A stretch of DNA of 49,249 nt, taken from the NCBI RefSeq assembly GCF_000613805.1, contig NZ_BAJR01000023.1, positions 1-49,249 on the forward strand, written 5' to 3'. The notes beneath the pieces were generated by a model that was given only the letters and a program-made list of their open reading frames with translations, ran no database searches and had not been told where the DNA came from. This DNA is from Phocaeicola paurosaccharolyticus JCM 15092. Its GTDB lineage: Bacteria; Bacteroidota; Bacteroidia; Bacteroidales; Bacteroidaceae. How positions within the stretch are numbered: the stretch's first letter is position 1; the number at the start of each line of letters is the position of its first letter. The position numbers were made by a program, and so were the translations under genes. Shown here one piece after another: positions 1-8,500 of the stretch.

Positions 1-41
1 AATTATATATTATTATTTATTAAAAACTAAGATATCAGCGA

Positions 42-71
42 TTGCAAAAAAGAATAAAAGAACTAACTTTG
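42..71 (+). promoter_or_regulatory. Bacteroidota-type promoter of the scaffold/GGGtGRT operon
   Basis: A TTG at 42-44 is followed after 19 bp by TAACTTTG at 64-71, matching the Bacteroidota -33 (TTG) and -7 (TAnnTTTG) elements. The predicted start near 77 would give a leader of about 60 nt before the ATG at 141. Confidence 0.65.
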
Positions 72-140
72 CATACCGAAAAAGAAAATCTTCTTTTTCA
101 ATGTTACGATGATTAATTTATTTAATAAAAACGTAAAAAT

Positions 141-842
141 ATGACTTATTCACACGAAGTAGAACACATGTGTGTTGTGAAGAAAGGTCCTAATCACGGA
201 CCAGCTCCAATTCCTGAAGAAGGAAAGTGGGTTAAATCGAAAGAAATAAAAGATGTATCTGGTTTGACACATGGAATCGGATGGTGTGCTCCTCAGCAAG
301 GTGCTTGCAAGCTTACATTGAATGTAAAAGAGGGTATTATTCAGGAAGCATTGGTTGAGACTATCGGTTGTTCTGGTATGACTCACTCAGCTGCTATGGC
401 TGCTGAAATCCTTCCAGGAAAGACTATTCTTGAGGCATTGAATACAGACCTTGTTTGTGATGCTATCAACACTGCAATGCGTGAATTGTTCCTTCAAATT
501 GTTTACGGTCGTACTCAGTCTGCTTTCTCTGAAGGCGGTTTGATTATCGGTGCTGGACTTGAAGATTTAGGTAAAGGTCTTCGTAGCCAGGTAGGTACAC
601 TTTATGGAACATTAGCTAAAGGTCCTCGTTACCTTGAAATGGCTGAAGGTTACATCAAGAATGTATTCCTTGACAAGAACGATGAAATCTGTGGTTACGA
701 GTTCGTACACATGGGTAAATTCATGGACGAAATCAAAAAAGGTACAGATGCAAACGAAGCATTGAAGAAAGTTACAGGAACATACGGTCGTGTAACTCCT
801 GAGCAGGGTGCAGTTAAACATATTGATCCACGTCACGAATAA
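141..842 (+). CDS. NifU/IscU-like iron-sulfur cluster assembly scaffold protein
   Basis: A 233-residue protein resembling the NifU N-terminal (IscU-like) scaffold family found beside GGGtGRT proteins in anaerobes. Visible cysteines that could hold a cluster are in GIGWCAPQQG (near residue 48), ETIGCSGM (near 78) and LVCDA (near 105). It has no signal peptide and is expected in the cytoplasm. It is the first gene of a two-gene operon: its stop is 19 bp before the next ATG, and a strong ribosome-binding site (AAGGAGG, unusual for this phylum) lies between them. The family assignment comes from sequence similarity and the partner gene. Which protein would receive the cluster is not visible here. 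Confidence 0.8.
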   Translation: MTYSHEVEHMCVVKKGPNHGPAPIPEEGKWVKSKEIKDVSGLTHGIGWCAPQQGACKLTLNVKEGIIQEALVETIGCSGMTHSAAMAAEILPGKTILEALNTDLVCDAINTAMRELFLQIVYGRTQSAFSEGGLIIGAGLEDLGKGLRSQVGTLYGTLAKGPRYLEMAEGYIKNVFLDKNDEICGYEFVHMGKFMDEIKKGTDANEALKKVTGTYGRVTPEQGAVKHIDPRHE

Positions 843-861
843 TTATAAGGAGGAAATAAAA

Positions 862-1872
862 ATGATTAGAGAAGTAAAATTCGAAAGCCAAGACCGTCGT
901 ATCAAGCAGATTATTGCTGAATTGAACGCAAACGGCATCAAAGATATCGAAGAAGCAAACGCAATTTGCGAGGCTGCTGGTATTGATCCTTATAAGACAT
1001 GTGAAGAGACTCAGCCAATCTGTTTCGAGAATGCAAAATGGGCTTATGTTGTAGGTTGCGCTATCGCAATTAAGAAAGGTTGCAAGAACGCTGCTGAAGC
1101 TGCTGAAGCTATCGGTTTAGGTCTTCAGGCATTCTGTATCCCAGGATCAGTTGCTGACGATCGTAAGGTAGGTATCGGTCATGGTAACCTTGCAGCTCGT
1201 CTTCTTCGTGAAGAGACTAAATGTTTCGCTTTCCTTGCAGGTCACGAGTCATTCGCTGCTGCAGAGGGTGCAATCAAAATTGCTGCTAAGGCAGACAAAG
1301 TACGTAAAGAGCCTTTACGTTGTATCTTGAACGGTCTTGGAAAAGACGCTGCTCAGATCATCTCACGTATCAATGGTTTCACTTACGTTCAGACTCAGTT
1401 CGATTATTATACAAGTGAACTTAAAGTTGTTCGCGAAATAGCATATTCTGATGGTCCTCGTGCTAAAGTAAAATGCTATGGTGCTGACGATGTTCGCGAA
1501 GGTGTAGCTATCATGTGGAAAGAGGGAGTTGACGTATCAATCACTGGTAACTCAACAAACCCAACACGTTTCCAACACCCAGTAGCAGGTACATACAAGA
1601 AAGAACGTACCCTTGCTGGTAAACCATATTTCTCTGTAGCTTCAGGTGGTGGTACAGGTCGTACACTTCACCCAGATAACATGGCTGCAGGTCCTGCTTC
1701 TTACGGTATGACAGACACAATGGGTCGTATGCACTCAGATGCTCAGTTCGCTGGTTCTTCATCAGTTCCTGCTCACGTAGAGATGATGGGATTCTTAGGA
1801 ATTGGTAACAACCCAATGGTAGGTTGTACTGTTGCTTGTGCTGTTGACGTAGCTCAGTCTTTAGGCAAGTAA
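862..1872 (+). CDS. GGGtGRT protein (conserved family of unknown function)
   Basis: A 336-residue protein containing the family signature SGGGTGRT (near residue 260), from which the GGGtGRT family takes its name. The reading frame is open from 808, but the ATG at 862 is preferred because AAGGAGG sits 10 bp upstream and the extra N-terminal residues would overlap the previous gene. Cysteines occur at ICEAAG, TCEETQPIC and VGCTVACA, so cluster binding is possible but unproven. It is cotranscribed with the NifU-like scaffold, and the operon ends at a strong terminator. No reaction is established for the family that I know of. Confidence 0.85.
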   Translation: MIREVKFESQDRRIKQIIAELNANGIKDIEEANAICEAAGIDPYKTCEETQPICFENAKWAYVVGCAIAIKKGCKNAAEAAEAIGLGLQAFCIPGSVADDRKVGIGHGNLAARLLREETKCFAFLAGHESFAAAEGAIKIAAKADKVRKEPLRCILNGLGKDAAQIISRINGFTYVQTQFDYYTSELKVVREIAYSDGPRAKVKCYGADDVREGVAIMWKEGVDVSITGNSTNPTRFQHPVAGTYKKERTLAGKPYFSVASGGGTGRTLHPDNMAAGPASYGMTDTMGRMHSDAQFAGSSSVPAHVEMMGFLGIGNNPMVGCTVACAVDVAQSLGK

Positions 1873-1891
1873 TTAAATTACTAAATATTTT

Positions 1892-1931
1892 AACAGCCTT
1901 GTAAATCAATGATTTACAAGGCTGTTTTTTT
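1892..1931 (+). terminator. Rho-independent terminator after the GGGtGRT gene
   Basis: A perfect 16-bp stem (aacagccttgtaaatc at 1892-1907, its complement at 1911-1926), a 3-nt loop, and a run of T to 1931. It closes the operon. Confidence 0.9.
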
Positions 1932-1969
1932 AGATTAAGAAGAACTAAGGAATATAATCAACTGTTACA

Positions 1970-2718
1970 CCCCTATTCCACGCTTTGAAAGGACAAAATA
2001 TAGGTTGTTTTATTAGTCTTAGTTATATTGATATTAAAACATTAACTCCAGAACATTTTGAAAGAGATAACAGTGGTAGAATCTGGATTAAGAAAAGAAG
2101 GGTAAAAACAGAGATACTATCTAGAATACCATTATTTCCAATAGCAAAGATGATTCTTGATAACTATAAAGGTGGTGATAAGCTATTACCTATTCAAGAT
2201 CCTGCAGATGTGAATAAGTATTTGAAAGATATTGCAATATTATGTGGTATTAATAAAAGGATCACATTCCATACAAGAAGACACAAGGAAAACTTTTGTT
2301 GGCTATTAATCAAACGATTATGTGCTATTCGCTTCTCAATAGGTAACGATTTAGAAACCAGCTTGGTTCTTATATGCTTAATTTCCTCACTATACAAAGA
2401 GCGACTTATCTTTTGCAAAAAGATAAAATGCTTTATTCTAATGCTTCTTTTTCTGTTTTTTTTCTAATTTTTACTTGATCGTTATTGAAAACTATAGATA
2501 AGAATTCTGTTGTATACGAACAAGACTTTCTATACAATCTCCATTTATTCAAAAGGTATTCTGCATGTCTTTTGGGGCTTTCTAAGAATATATACTTTCA
2601 TATGCTCCCTTATTATTTCAGAATTATATTACTTTCGGCGAGATTAAGGTTGAGAGTATTGCCAAAATGATCGAACATATCAATGTCTATGTTAAAGTTA
2701 TAAATATTAAAATATAAA
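1970..2718 (+). pseudogene. Tyrosine recombinase (site-specific integrase) remnant
   Basis: From about 1985 to 2285 the frame reads like the middle of a Bacteroidota tyrosine recombinase: YIDIKTLTPEHF, then GRIWIKKRRVKT, then a stretch ending FHTRRH, where an intact enzyme would have the catalytic H-x-x-R box (HTARH). Similarity stops just after this. A second in-frame piece near 2640-2700, reading VESIAKMIEHINV, resembles the family's C-terminal SKMLGHTN segment. The N-terminal domain, the arginine region start and the catalytic tyrosine are missing, and about 350 bp between the two pieces is unlike the family. This is a dead fragment of an integrated element. Confidence 0.7.
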
Positions 2719-2759
2719 GAATATTTAATAAGATATTGTAAAACAACAAATAAGTAGAT

Positions 2760-2852
2760 TTATTTCCGTATCTTCACCCATTGAGCAATATAGTTTTTAT
2801 TGTATCTTTTCTTCACAATGATTTGCTCCGCGCTTGCTGCGGATCTTCCCAT
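2760..2852 (-). CDS. Possible 30-residue basic peptide
   Basis: A short frame starting at the ATG read from 2852 and ending at the stop at 2760-2762, rich in K/R and aromatic residues (VKKRYNKNYIAQW). It lies in the otherwise empty stretch between the recombinase remnant and the nitronate monooxygenase gene and is locally more G/C-rich. No family is recognised, and no convincing promoter or ribosome-binding site supports it. It may be a leftover of a longer gene. Confidence 0.2.
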   Translation of the reverse strand: MGRSAASAEQIIVKKRYNKNYIAQWVKIRK

Positions 2853-2948
2853 CGTTAAAATTGAGAACAAAATCAACTCTCTTGTTTATAGTATTAATTC
2901 GTTGCGAAAAGTATATACAGTTTGTCGCGACACATTTTTGTAAATAAG

Positions 2949-4043
2949 ATGAAATCATTTTTTATAGGGAATCTGGAAGTTAAACTTCCGGTTGTCCAAG
3001 GTGGAATGGGGGTAGGAGTATCTTTGTCCGGCTTAGCATCGGCGGTTGCTAATGAAGGAGGTATAGGTGTTATATCATGTGCAGGTTTAGGTCTCATTCA
3101 TAAAGGTCACGGAAATTTCATAAAGAGTAGTATTTGGGGACTGAAAGAAGAGTTGCGTTTAGCCAGAGAAAAGACAAAAGGTATAATTGGCGTCAATATA
3201 ATGGTTGCCTTATCTAATTTTGCTGATATGGCACGTACCTCCATTGCAGAAAAAGCAGATATAATATTTGCAGGTGCAGGACTTCCGTTGGATTTACCAT
3301 CGTATCAAACTGCCGACAGCAAAACGAAGTTAGTACCAATTGTTTCCTCAGCTCGTGCCGCAAAGATAATTTGTGAGAAATGGTATAATAATTACGGTTA
3401 TTTGCCCGATGCAATAGTTGTGGAAGGGCCAAAAGCCGGAGGGCATTTGGGATTTAAGAGAGAACAACTTGATGATGAGCAATATTCTCTTGAACATATA
3501 ATTCCGGAAGTTATAAAAACGGTAGTTTCATACAAAGAAATAAAAAAGATCTCGGTTATTGCTGCAGGAGGGATATCCTCAGGAGGAGATATGTACCGTT
3601 TTATAGAAATGGGAGCATCTGCGGTACAGATGGGAACTATATTTGTTACAACCGAAGAATGCGATGCTTCGACAGCCTTCAAACAGGTTTACCTTACCGC
3701 ACAGGAAAACGATCTTATGATAATCAACAGTCCGGTTGGGATGCCGGGACGTGCTATTAAAGGAGAATTTCTCAAACGTGTTGCCGAAGGATTGGAGATA
3801 CCTAAAAATTGTCCTGTACACTGCATAAAAACCTGCGATTATACTAAGAGTCCCTATTGTATAATGAAAGCATTATTAAGTGCTGCGAAAGGAGACATGA
3901 AAAAGGGATATGCTTTTGCCGGAATAAATGCTCATCTGGCTCAGAAAATAAGTAGCGTTAAAGAAGTTGTATTCAAATTGAAAGAAGAATTTGCTATAGC
4001 AGAAAAAGTAGCATTATCAGCAATAGATCTGTCTCATGAATGA
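2949..4043 (+). CDS. Nitronate monooxygenase family protein
   Basis: A 364-residue FMN-dependent TIM-barrel protein of the nitronate monooxygenase (formerly 2-nitropropane dioxygenase) family. Visible signatures are the N-terminal VVQGGMGVGVS, the central VEGPKAGGHLG with the conserved G-G-H, and the phosphate-binding AAGGISSGGD and GASAVQMGT near residues 210-235. Known members oxidise alkyl nitronates; some relatives are enoyl reductases, so the substrate here is open. The frame extends upstream to a TTG at 2922, but the ATG at 2949 gives the usual N terminus. There is no signal peptide. A cysteine-rich tail (CPVHCIKTCDY, SPYCIM) is present. Its stop overlaps a small ORF that follows. Confidence 0.85.
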   Translation: MKSFFIGNLEVKLPVVQGGMGVGVSLSGLASAVANEGGIGVISCAGLGLIHKGHGNFIKSSIWGLKEELRLAREKTKGIIGVNIMVALSNFADMARTSIAEKADIIFAGAGLPLDLPSYQTADSKTKLVPIVSSARAAKIICEKWYNNYGYLPDAIVVEGPKAGGHLGFKREQLDDEQYSLEHIIPEVIKTVVSYKEIKKISVIAAGGISSGGDMYRFIEMGASAVQMGTIFVTTEECDASTAFKQVYLTAQENDLMIINSPVGMPGRAIKGEFLKRVAEGLEIPKNCPVHCIKTCDYTKSPYCIMKALLSAAKGDMKKGYAFAGINAHLAQKISSVKEVVFKLKEEFAIAEKVALSAIDLSHE

Positions 4044-4149
4044 TAATTTGACAGAAGAAACCGTCAAAAGAGACATCCGAGAATATGATCGTTACAAAAT
4101 GTCGGCAAACAATGCTCTTGTATTTGTAAAAATACATAAAACCAATTAA
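4036..4149 (+). CDS. Small hypothetical protein overlapping the nitronate monooxygenase stop
   Basis: A 37-residue frame whose ATG overlaps the upstream stop by 8 nt (ATGAATGA), an arrangement typical of translational coupling. The peptide is charged (ETVKRDIREYDRYK) with a short hydrophobic patch (NALVFVKI). It ends 12 nt before the next gene. No family is recognised. The overlap and spacing are the main evidence that it is real. Confidence 0.4.
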   Translation: MNDNLTEETVKRDIREYDRYKMSANNALVFVKIHKTN

Positions 4150-4161
4150 AACAAAACAAAA

Positions 4162-4401
4162 ATGGCAGCAAAACAAAGCTCTTCGATAAACAGAAAAGAG
4201 GGTGAAATAGCCCGTTCTGAAAGAACTTCAGCTAATCAGCAGGCTGAATCTGTATTGAAAAATGTAAAGGGAAAAAATGGGGCTGTTATTCATGTCACGA
4301 TTAGCGAGAGGACAACAATCGAACTCCCTGCTCATTTGTCTCAGGAGGAAATAGATGCTCGAGTGGAAAAGTATATCAGATTGCACAAATCAAAAATATA
4401 A
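4162..4401 (+). CDS. Small conserved-looking hypothetical protein, 79 residues
   Basis: A soluble, charged protein with no signal peptide or membrane segment. The N-terminal half is polar and K/R/S-rich (likely disordered); the C-terminal half looks folded, with a predicted strand (GAVIHVTISER) and a helix (QEEIDARVEKYIRLHK). It begins 12 nt after the 37-codon ORF and could be the last gene of the nitronate monooxygenase transcript. No family recognised, and function unknown. Confidence 0.6.
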   Translation: MAAKQSSSINRKEGEIARSERTSANQQAESVLKNVKGKNGAVIHVTISERTTIELPAHLSQEEIDARVEKYIRLHKSKI

Positions 4402-4545
4402 AAATAGCTATTCCTATATAAAAAAAGATATTTTAGAAATAAAGATGGTAATATTCTATTTGTAACATGGTCAAAGAGGCATGCTGAATGCTGTAAAGAT
4501 CAGTCTAACCAATAAGGATATCCAATAATAATTAATAAAAAAAGA

Positions 4546-4854
4546 ATGAACATTTACGTATCGAATCTAAACTTTAGCACAACAAGCGAGAGTTTGCAAG
4601 AATTATTTACAGCCTATGGCGAAGTAGAATCGGCTAAGATTATTACAGACAGAGAAACTGGAAGATCGCGTGGCTTTGGCTTTGTTGAAATGCCTAATGA
4701 TGCAGAAGGACAGAAAGCTATAGATGAGCTAAACAATGCTGATTATGAAGGCAAGACAATCACTGTAACTATTGCTCGTCCTAAAACGGATAGAGGTAGC
4801 GGAGGTTACAACAGCCGTGGTGGAAACGGTGGCTACAATGGAAATCGTTACTAA
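4546..4854 (+). CDS. RNA recognition motif (RRM) RNA-binding protein
   Basis: A 102-residue protein with one RRM. RNP2 is IYVSNL (residues 3-8) and RNP1 is RGFGFVEM (about 42-49), both with the aromatic residues that stack on RNA. After the domain there is a short Gly/Arg/Tyr/Asn-rich tail (residues about 83-102). This is the usual form of the small bacterial RRM proteins of Bacteroidota and cyanobacteria, thought to act as RNA chaperones or post-transcriptional regulators. About 140 nt of leader precede it, and a strong terminator follows, so it is probably a single-gene transcript. Confidence 0.93.
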   Translation: MNIYVSNLNFSTTSESLQELFTAYGEVESAKIITDRETGRSRGFGFVEMPNDAEGQKAIDELNNADYEGKTITVTIARPKTDRGSGGYNSRGGNGGYNGNRY

Positions 4855-4877
4855 TAAAACGAAATAATGTATAAATT

Positions 4878-4911
4878 AAAACGGGTAGGTGTAATTACTT
4901 ACCCGTTTTTT
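4878..4911 (+). terminator. Rho-independent terminator after the RRM gene
   Basis: A 13-bp stem (aaaacgggtaggt at 4878-4890, partner at 4897-4909, one G-U pair), a 6-nt loop and a T run. Confidence 0.88.
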
Positions 4912-5005
4912 GTACTCATTTAGAATATGACAAAACAATATATTTTATATCTTCCTTCAAATAAGCCTAAATAAATCAGTATATTACAATCAAAAGTGCA
5001 TCCCA

Positions 5006-5566
5006 ATGATGATATATGTCAAATATATGGTTAGTCGCCGTTGCATAATGATGGTGAAATCCAATCTTGAGGAGATCGGAATCAGATATTCCAGTGTTCA
5101 GCTCGGAGTAATAGAAACTTTAGATGCAATTTCAGATGAGCAATTTTTTTTGCTTCGCACAATGTTATTAAAATCGGGACTTGAATTGATGGATGATAAA
5201 AAGGCAATCCAGATAGAACAGATAAAAACTACAATTATAGAACTGATACATCATTCTAGAGAAGAACTGAAAGTAAACTTTTCCGATTATCTGAGTGAAA
5301 AATTAAATAGCAACTACACTTACTTAGCCAATTTATTTTCAGAGGCAGAAGGTGTTACAATTGAACATTTTATTATTATGCACAAAATAGAAAAGGTAAA
5401 AGAATTAATTCTTTATGATGAATTGAACCTTACCGAAATTTCCTACAAATTACATTATAGTAGTGTTGCTCACTTATCCAATCAATTTAAAAAAGTAACA
5501 GGATTAACGCCTACTTTTTACAAAAACCTTAAAAATAAACGCCGGAATAATATTGAAAACTTATAA
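5006..5566 (+). CDS. Small AraC-family transcriptional regulator
   Basis: A 186-residue protein with a C-terminal AraC-type helix-turn-helix (about residues 105-180): the second helix pair is seen in LTEISYKLHYSSVAHLSNQFKKVTGLTP, ending in the typical TPTFYK. The N-terminal part is short and has no recognised ligand domain. Internal ATGs exist at 5048 and 5051, but the start at 5006 is kept because the segment YVKYMVSRRC resembles the N terminus of related Bacteroidota regulators. The gene converges on the large glucan-synthase gene, ending 18 bp from it. The promoter region of that gene, with its repeated TTACATAA motifs, is a possible target, but this is inference. Confidence 0.85.
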   Translation: MMIYVKYMVSRRCIMMVKSNLEEIGIRYSSVQLGVIETLDAISDEQFFLLRTMLLKSGLELMDDKKAIQIEQIKTTIIELIHHSREELKVNFSDYLSEKLNSNYTYLANLFSEAEGVTIEHFIIMHKIEKVKELILYDELNLTEISYKLHYSSVAHLSNQFKKVTGLTPTFYKNLKNKRRNNIENL

Positions 5567-5584
5567 AGGCATCTGATGCTGCCA

Positions 5585-8500
5585 CTACCTAATCCACACG
5601 TCAACAAAATGTTCTGTATAATCATTTTTCATATATACGGTATTCGAATCATCTTGTTTGAGGCTATCTAAAACAAGATAAGGATCTATTACAAAATCCT
5701 TGATACGATTGAACGAGATGTGATAAACAGTCTCTTGAAAATGGTAATGTACTTTGTAGTTATCCCATTCTTTTTTTAGATGAGGAGTTAAATGTAGTTT
5801 ATCTCCCGCACGATTGATGCCAAGCAGTGTTTCTGTCAACAAACGATACATCCACGATGCCGAACCGGTATACCATGTCCACCCTCCTCGTCCGAGATGC
5901 TGAGGGTTTGTGTACACATCAGCCGCTACCACATACGGCTCAACTTTATAGATGGCAATATCCTCCGCTGTGGCACCATGTTGTACTGGATTCAGTAAAT
6001 CGAAAAGCTCCCATGCTTTATCTGTTTCTCCCATCATAGCAAAAGCCAAAGCTGTCCAGATGGCTGCATGAGTATATTGCCCTCCGTTTTCACGAACTCC
6101 CGGAATATAACCTTTTATATAACCCGGATTTAGAGATGATTTATCAAATGAAGGAGTAAACAGACGGATGAGCTTAGCCTCTTTTTCGACTAGCTGTATA
6201 TCAACTTGCTTCATGGCCATTGCCGAACGCTCCTTATCTCCTGCACCACTAATTACCGACCAACTTTGAGCAATAGAATCAATCCGGCATTCTTCATTCA
6301 GAACAGAGCCGAGAGGACTACCGTCATCAAAAAAGGCTCGACGATACCATTTGCCATCCCAAGCATGTAATCTGATATTTTTTTGCAACTCTTTTGCTTG
6401 CTCTACACAGTATTGAGCAAACGATCCATCATTACGAAGCCTTGCTGCATCCGAAAACTTGACTAATACATCATGCAAAAAGAAACCGAGCCAAACGCTT
6501 TCACCTTTTCCTTCTTTGCCTACCAGATTCATACCATCGTTCCAGTCGCCGCATCCCATGAGAGGTAAACCGTGCACGCCAAATTTAAGACCGTACTTAA
6601 TACTCCTCACACAATGCTCGTAAAGGGATGCCGATTCGGCTGAATGATTGGGCTGATCGTAATATGATTCTTCGTCTGCCCGTAGCTCCCGACCTTCGAT
6701 GAACGATACAATCTCACCTAAAATGTCATTATCTCCAACACTTAAAATATATTGACATACAACATAAGGCAACCACAAATAATCGTCCGAAAAATGCGTT
6801 CGAACACCCCTGTTCATCGGAGGATGCCACCAATGTTGCACATCGCCTTCGGTAAATTGATGAGCGGCTGCACGAAGTATTTGTTTTCGGGTTATATCGG
6901 GTTCAACATGAACCAGAGCCATTACATCTTGCAACTGATCGCGGAAACCATAAGCTCCTCCCGATTGGTAGAATCCAGAACGTGCCCAAATACGGCTACT
7001 CAACGTTTGATACAGTAACCAACCGTTAGCCATTACATTGACCGAAGAATCAGGAGTGTCTACTTTGATTCCACCAAGTGTTTGATTCCAATAGTTGCGA
7101 ACACTATCTAATGTTTGTTGTGAAGATTCTACTTGTCGATAACGATGGACTAATTGTTTCATCTCCTCTTTATTCTGAGCAAATCCTAACTTGAAACGAG
7201 TCTCTTTAGTTTTCCCCTCTGCTAAATCAAAAATAACTTGAATGGCTCCACAAGCATCAATACCAGCTCCTGTTTTTCCTGATAAACGAGTATGCTTCAT
7301 CGCTTCAGGATCAGATAAGCTTCCATTTTGCCCAATAAATTCTTTTCGATCGCCTGTCACCGTTCGGGGCTCATTGACATCTATAAAAGCAATCTTTTCT
7401 GCGAAATCTGAGTTATAGAAATTATGAGCAAAAAGCACCCCAGTTTCTATATCGACCTCCGTCTGAGTATGTAAAAGACTTTTGGATTTTTTCTCTGCCA
7501 ACACCCATTCATAATAGCCGGTAACAGATAAGTTGCGCGGACGATTGGAAATATTCTTTATTTTTAAGATTGTGAATTTTACCGATGTGTCCAAAGCCAC
7601 ATACATCCACAGCTCTGATTCTATTCCATTTTCAGTATGCTCAAAGACTGTATAGCCAAAACCATGTCGAATAACGTAAGGACTATTTCCTCTTGCAGGA
7701 TAAGGGGTTAGTGACCAGTATTGTCCGGTTTCTTCGTCGCGAATATAAAAGGCTTCGCCCGATGAATCCAGTATTGTATCATTATGCCAAGGTGTAATAC
7801 GGAATTCATGCGCATTTTCACCCCAAGTATAAGCACTCCCACTTTCAGATACCACCGTTCCAAAATATTCATTTGCTAATACATTACACCAAGGAGCCGG
7901 TGTTGATTCTCCCGGTTTTAATGTAATAATATATTCCTTCCCATCGGCAGAAAATCCACCGACACCATTTGAAAGAATAACATCATTGGGTACAAAGTTT
8001 GTTGTACTCACCTCTTCAATAGCATATATTGGTTTTAATATCGGAGTTTGAACATCCGTAGTTAACTTACCTTCCATTTGGTCGAATAATGTTCCTTGCT
8101 CATCATCGATTACAATTCGGGCAACAGACTGAAGGAGTAATATATCTTCGTGGGGCATATGCTCTACACGTCGAACAAAAATGCCACCTTGCTTTTCTAA
8201 GAATGTGGCATCTACACCACTGTGTATCAGGTTCATTATCTCATCATACAACGATTGGCGATACACCGATGTGTATTCGTTCAATATAACAAGGTCGATC
8301 ACTAACCCTTTCATCCGCCAGTAAGCATGCGCCAAAACCAATTGACGTACCAGTTCTATATTTGTTATATCCTTTATTCTTAATAATACCAATGGAATAT
8401 CACCTGAAATACCATAGCTCCACAATCCGCTTTGTCCGCGTTTGTTGTTTTTTACGGTATTCGAATCAGACCTGAACAAAGGATTTGCATAGACCAAAGA

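Noticed and set aside
2194..2418. 74-codon minus-strand frame over the recombinase scar
   Set aside because: Its second half is antisense to recombinase sequence; only the first part looks protein-like, and no family or start signal supports it as a gene.
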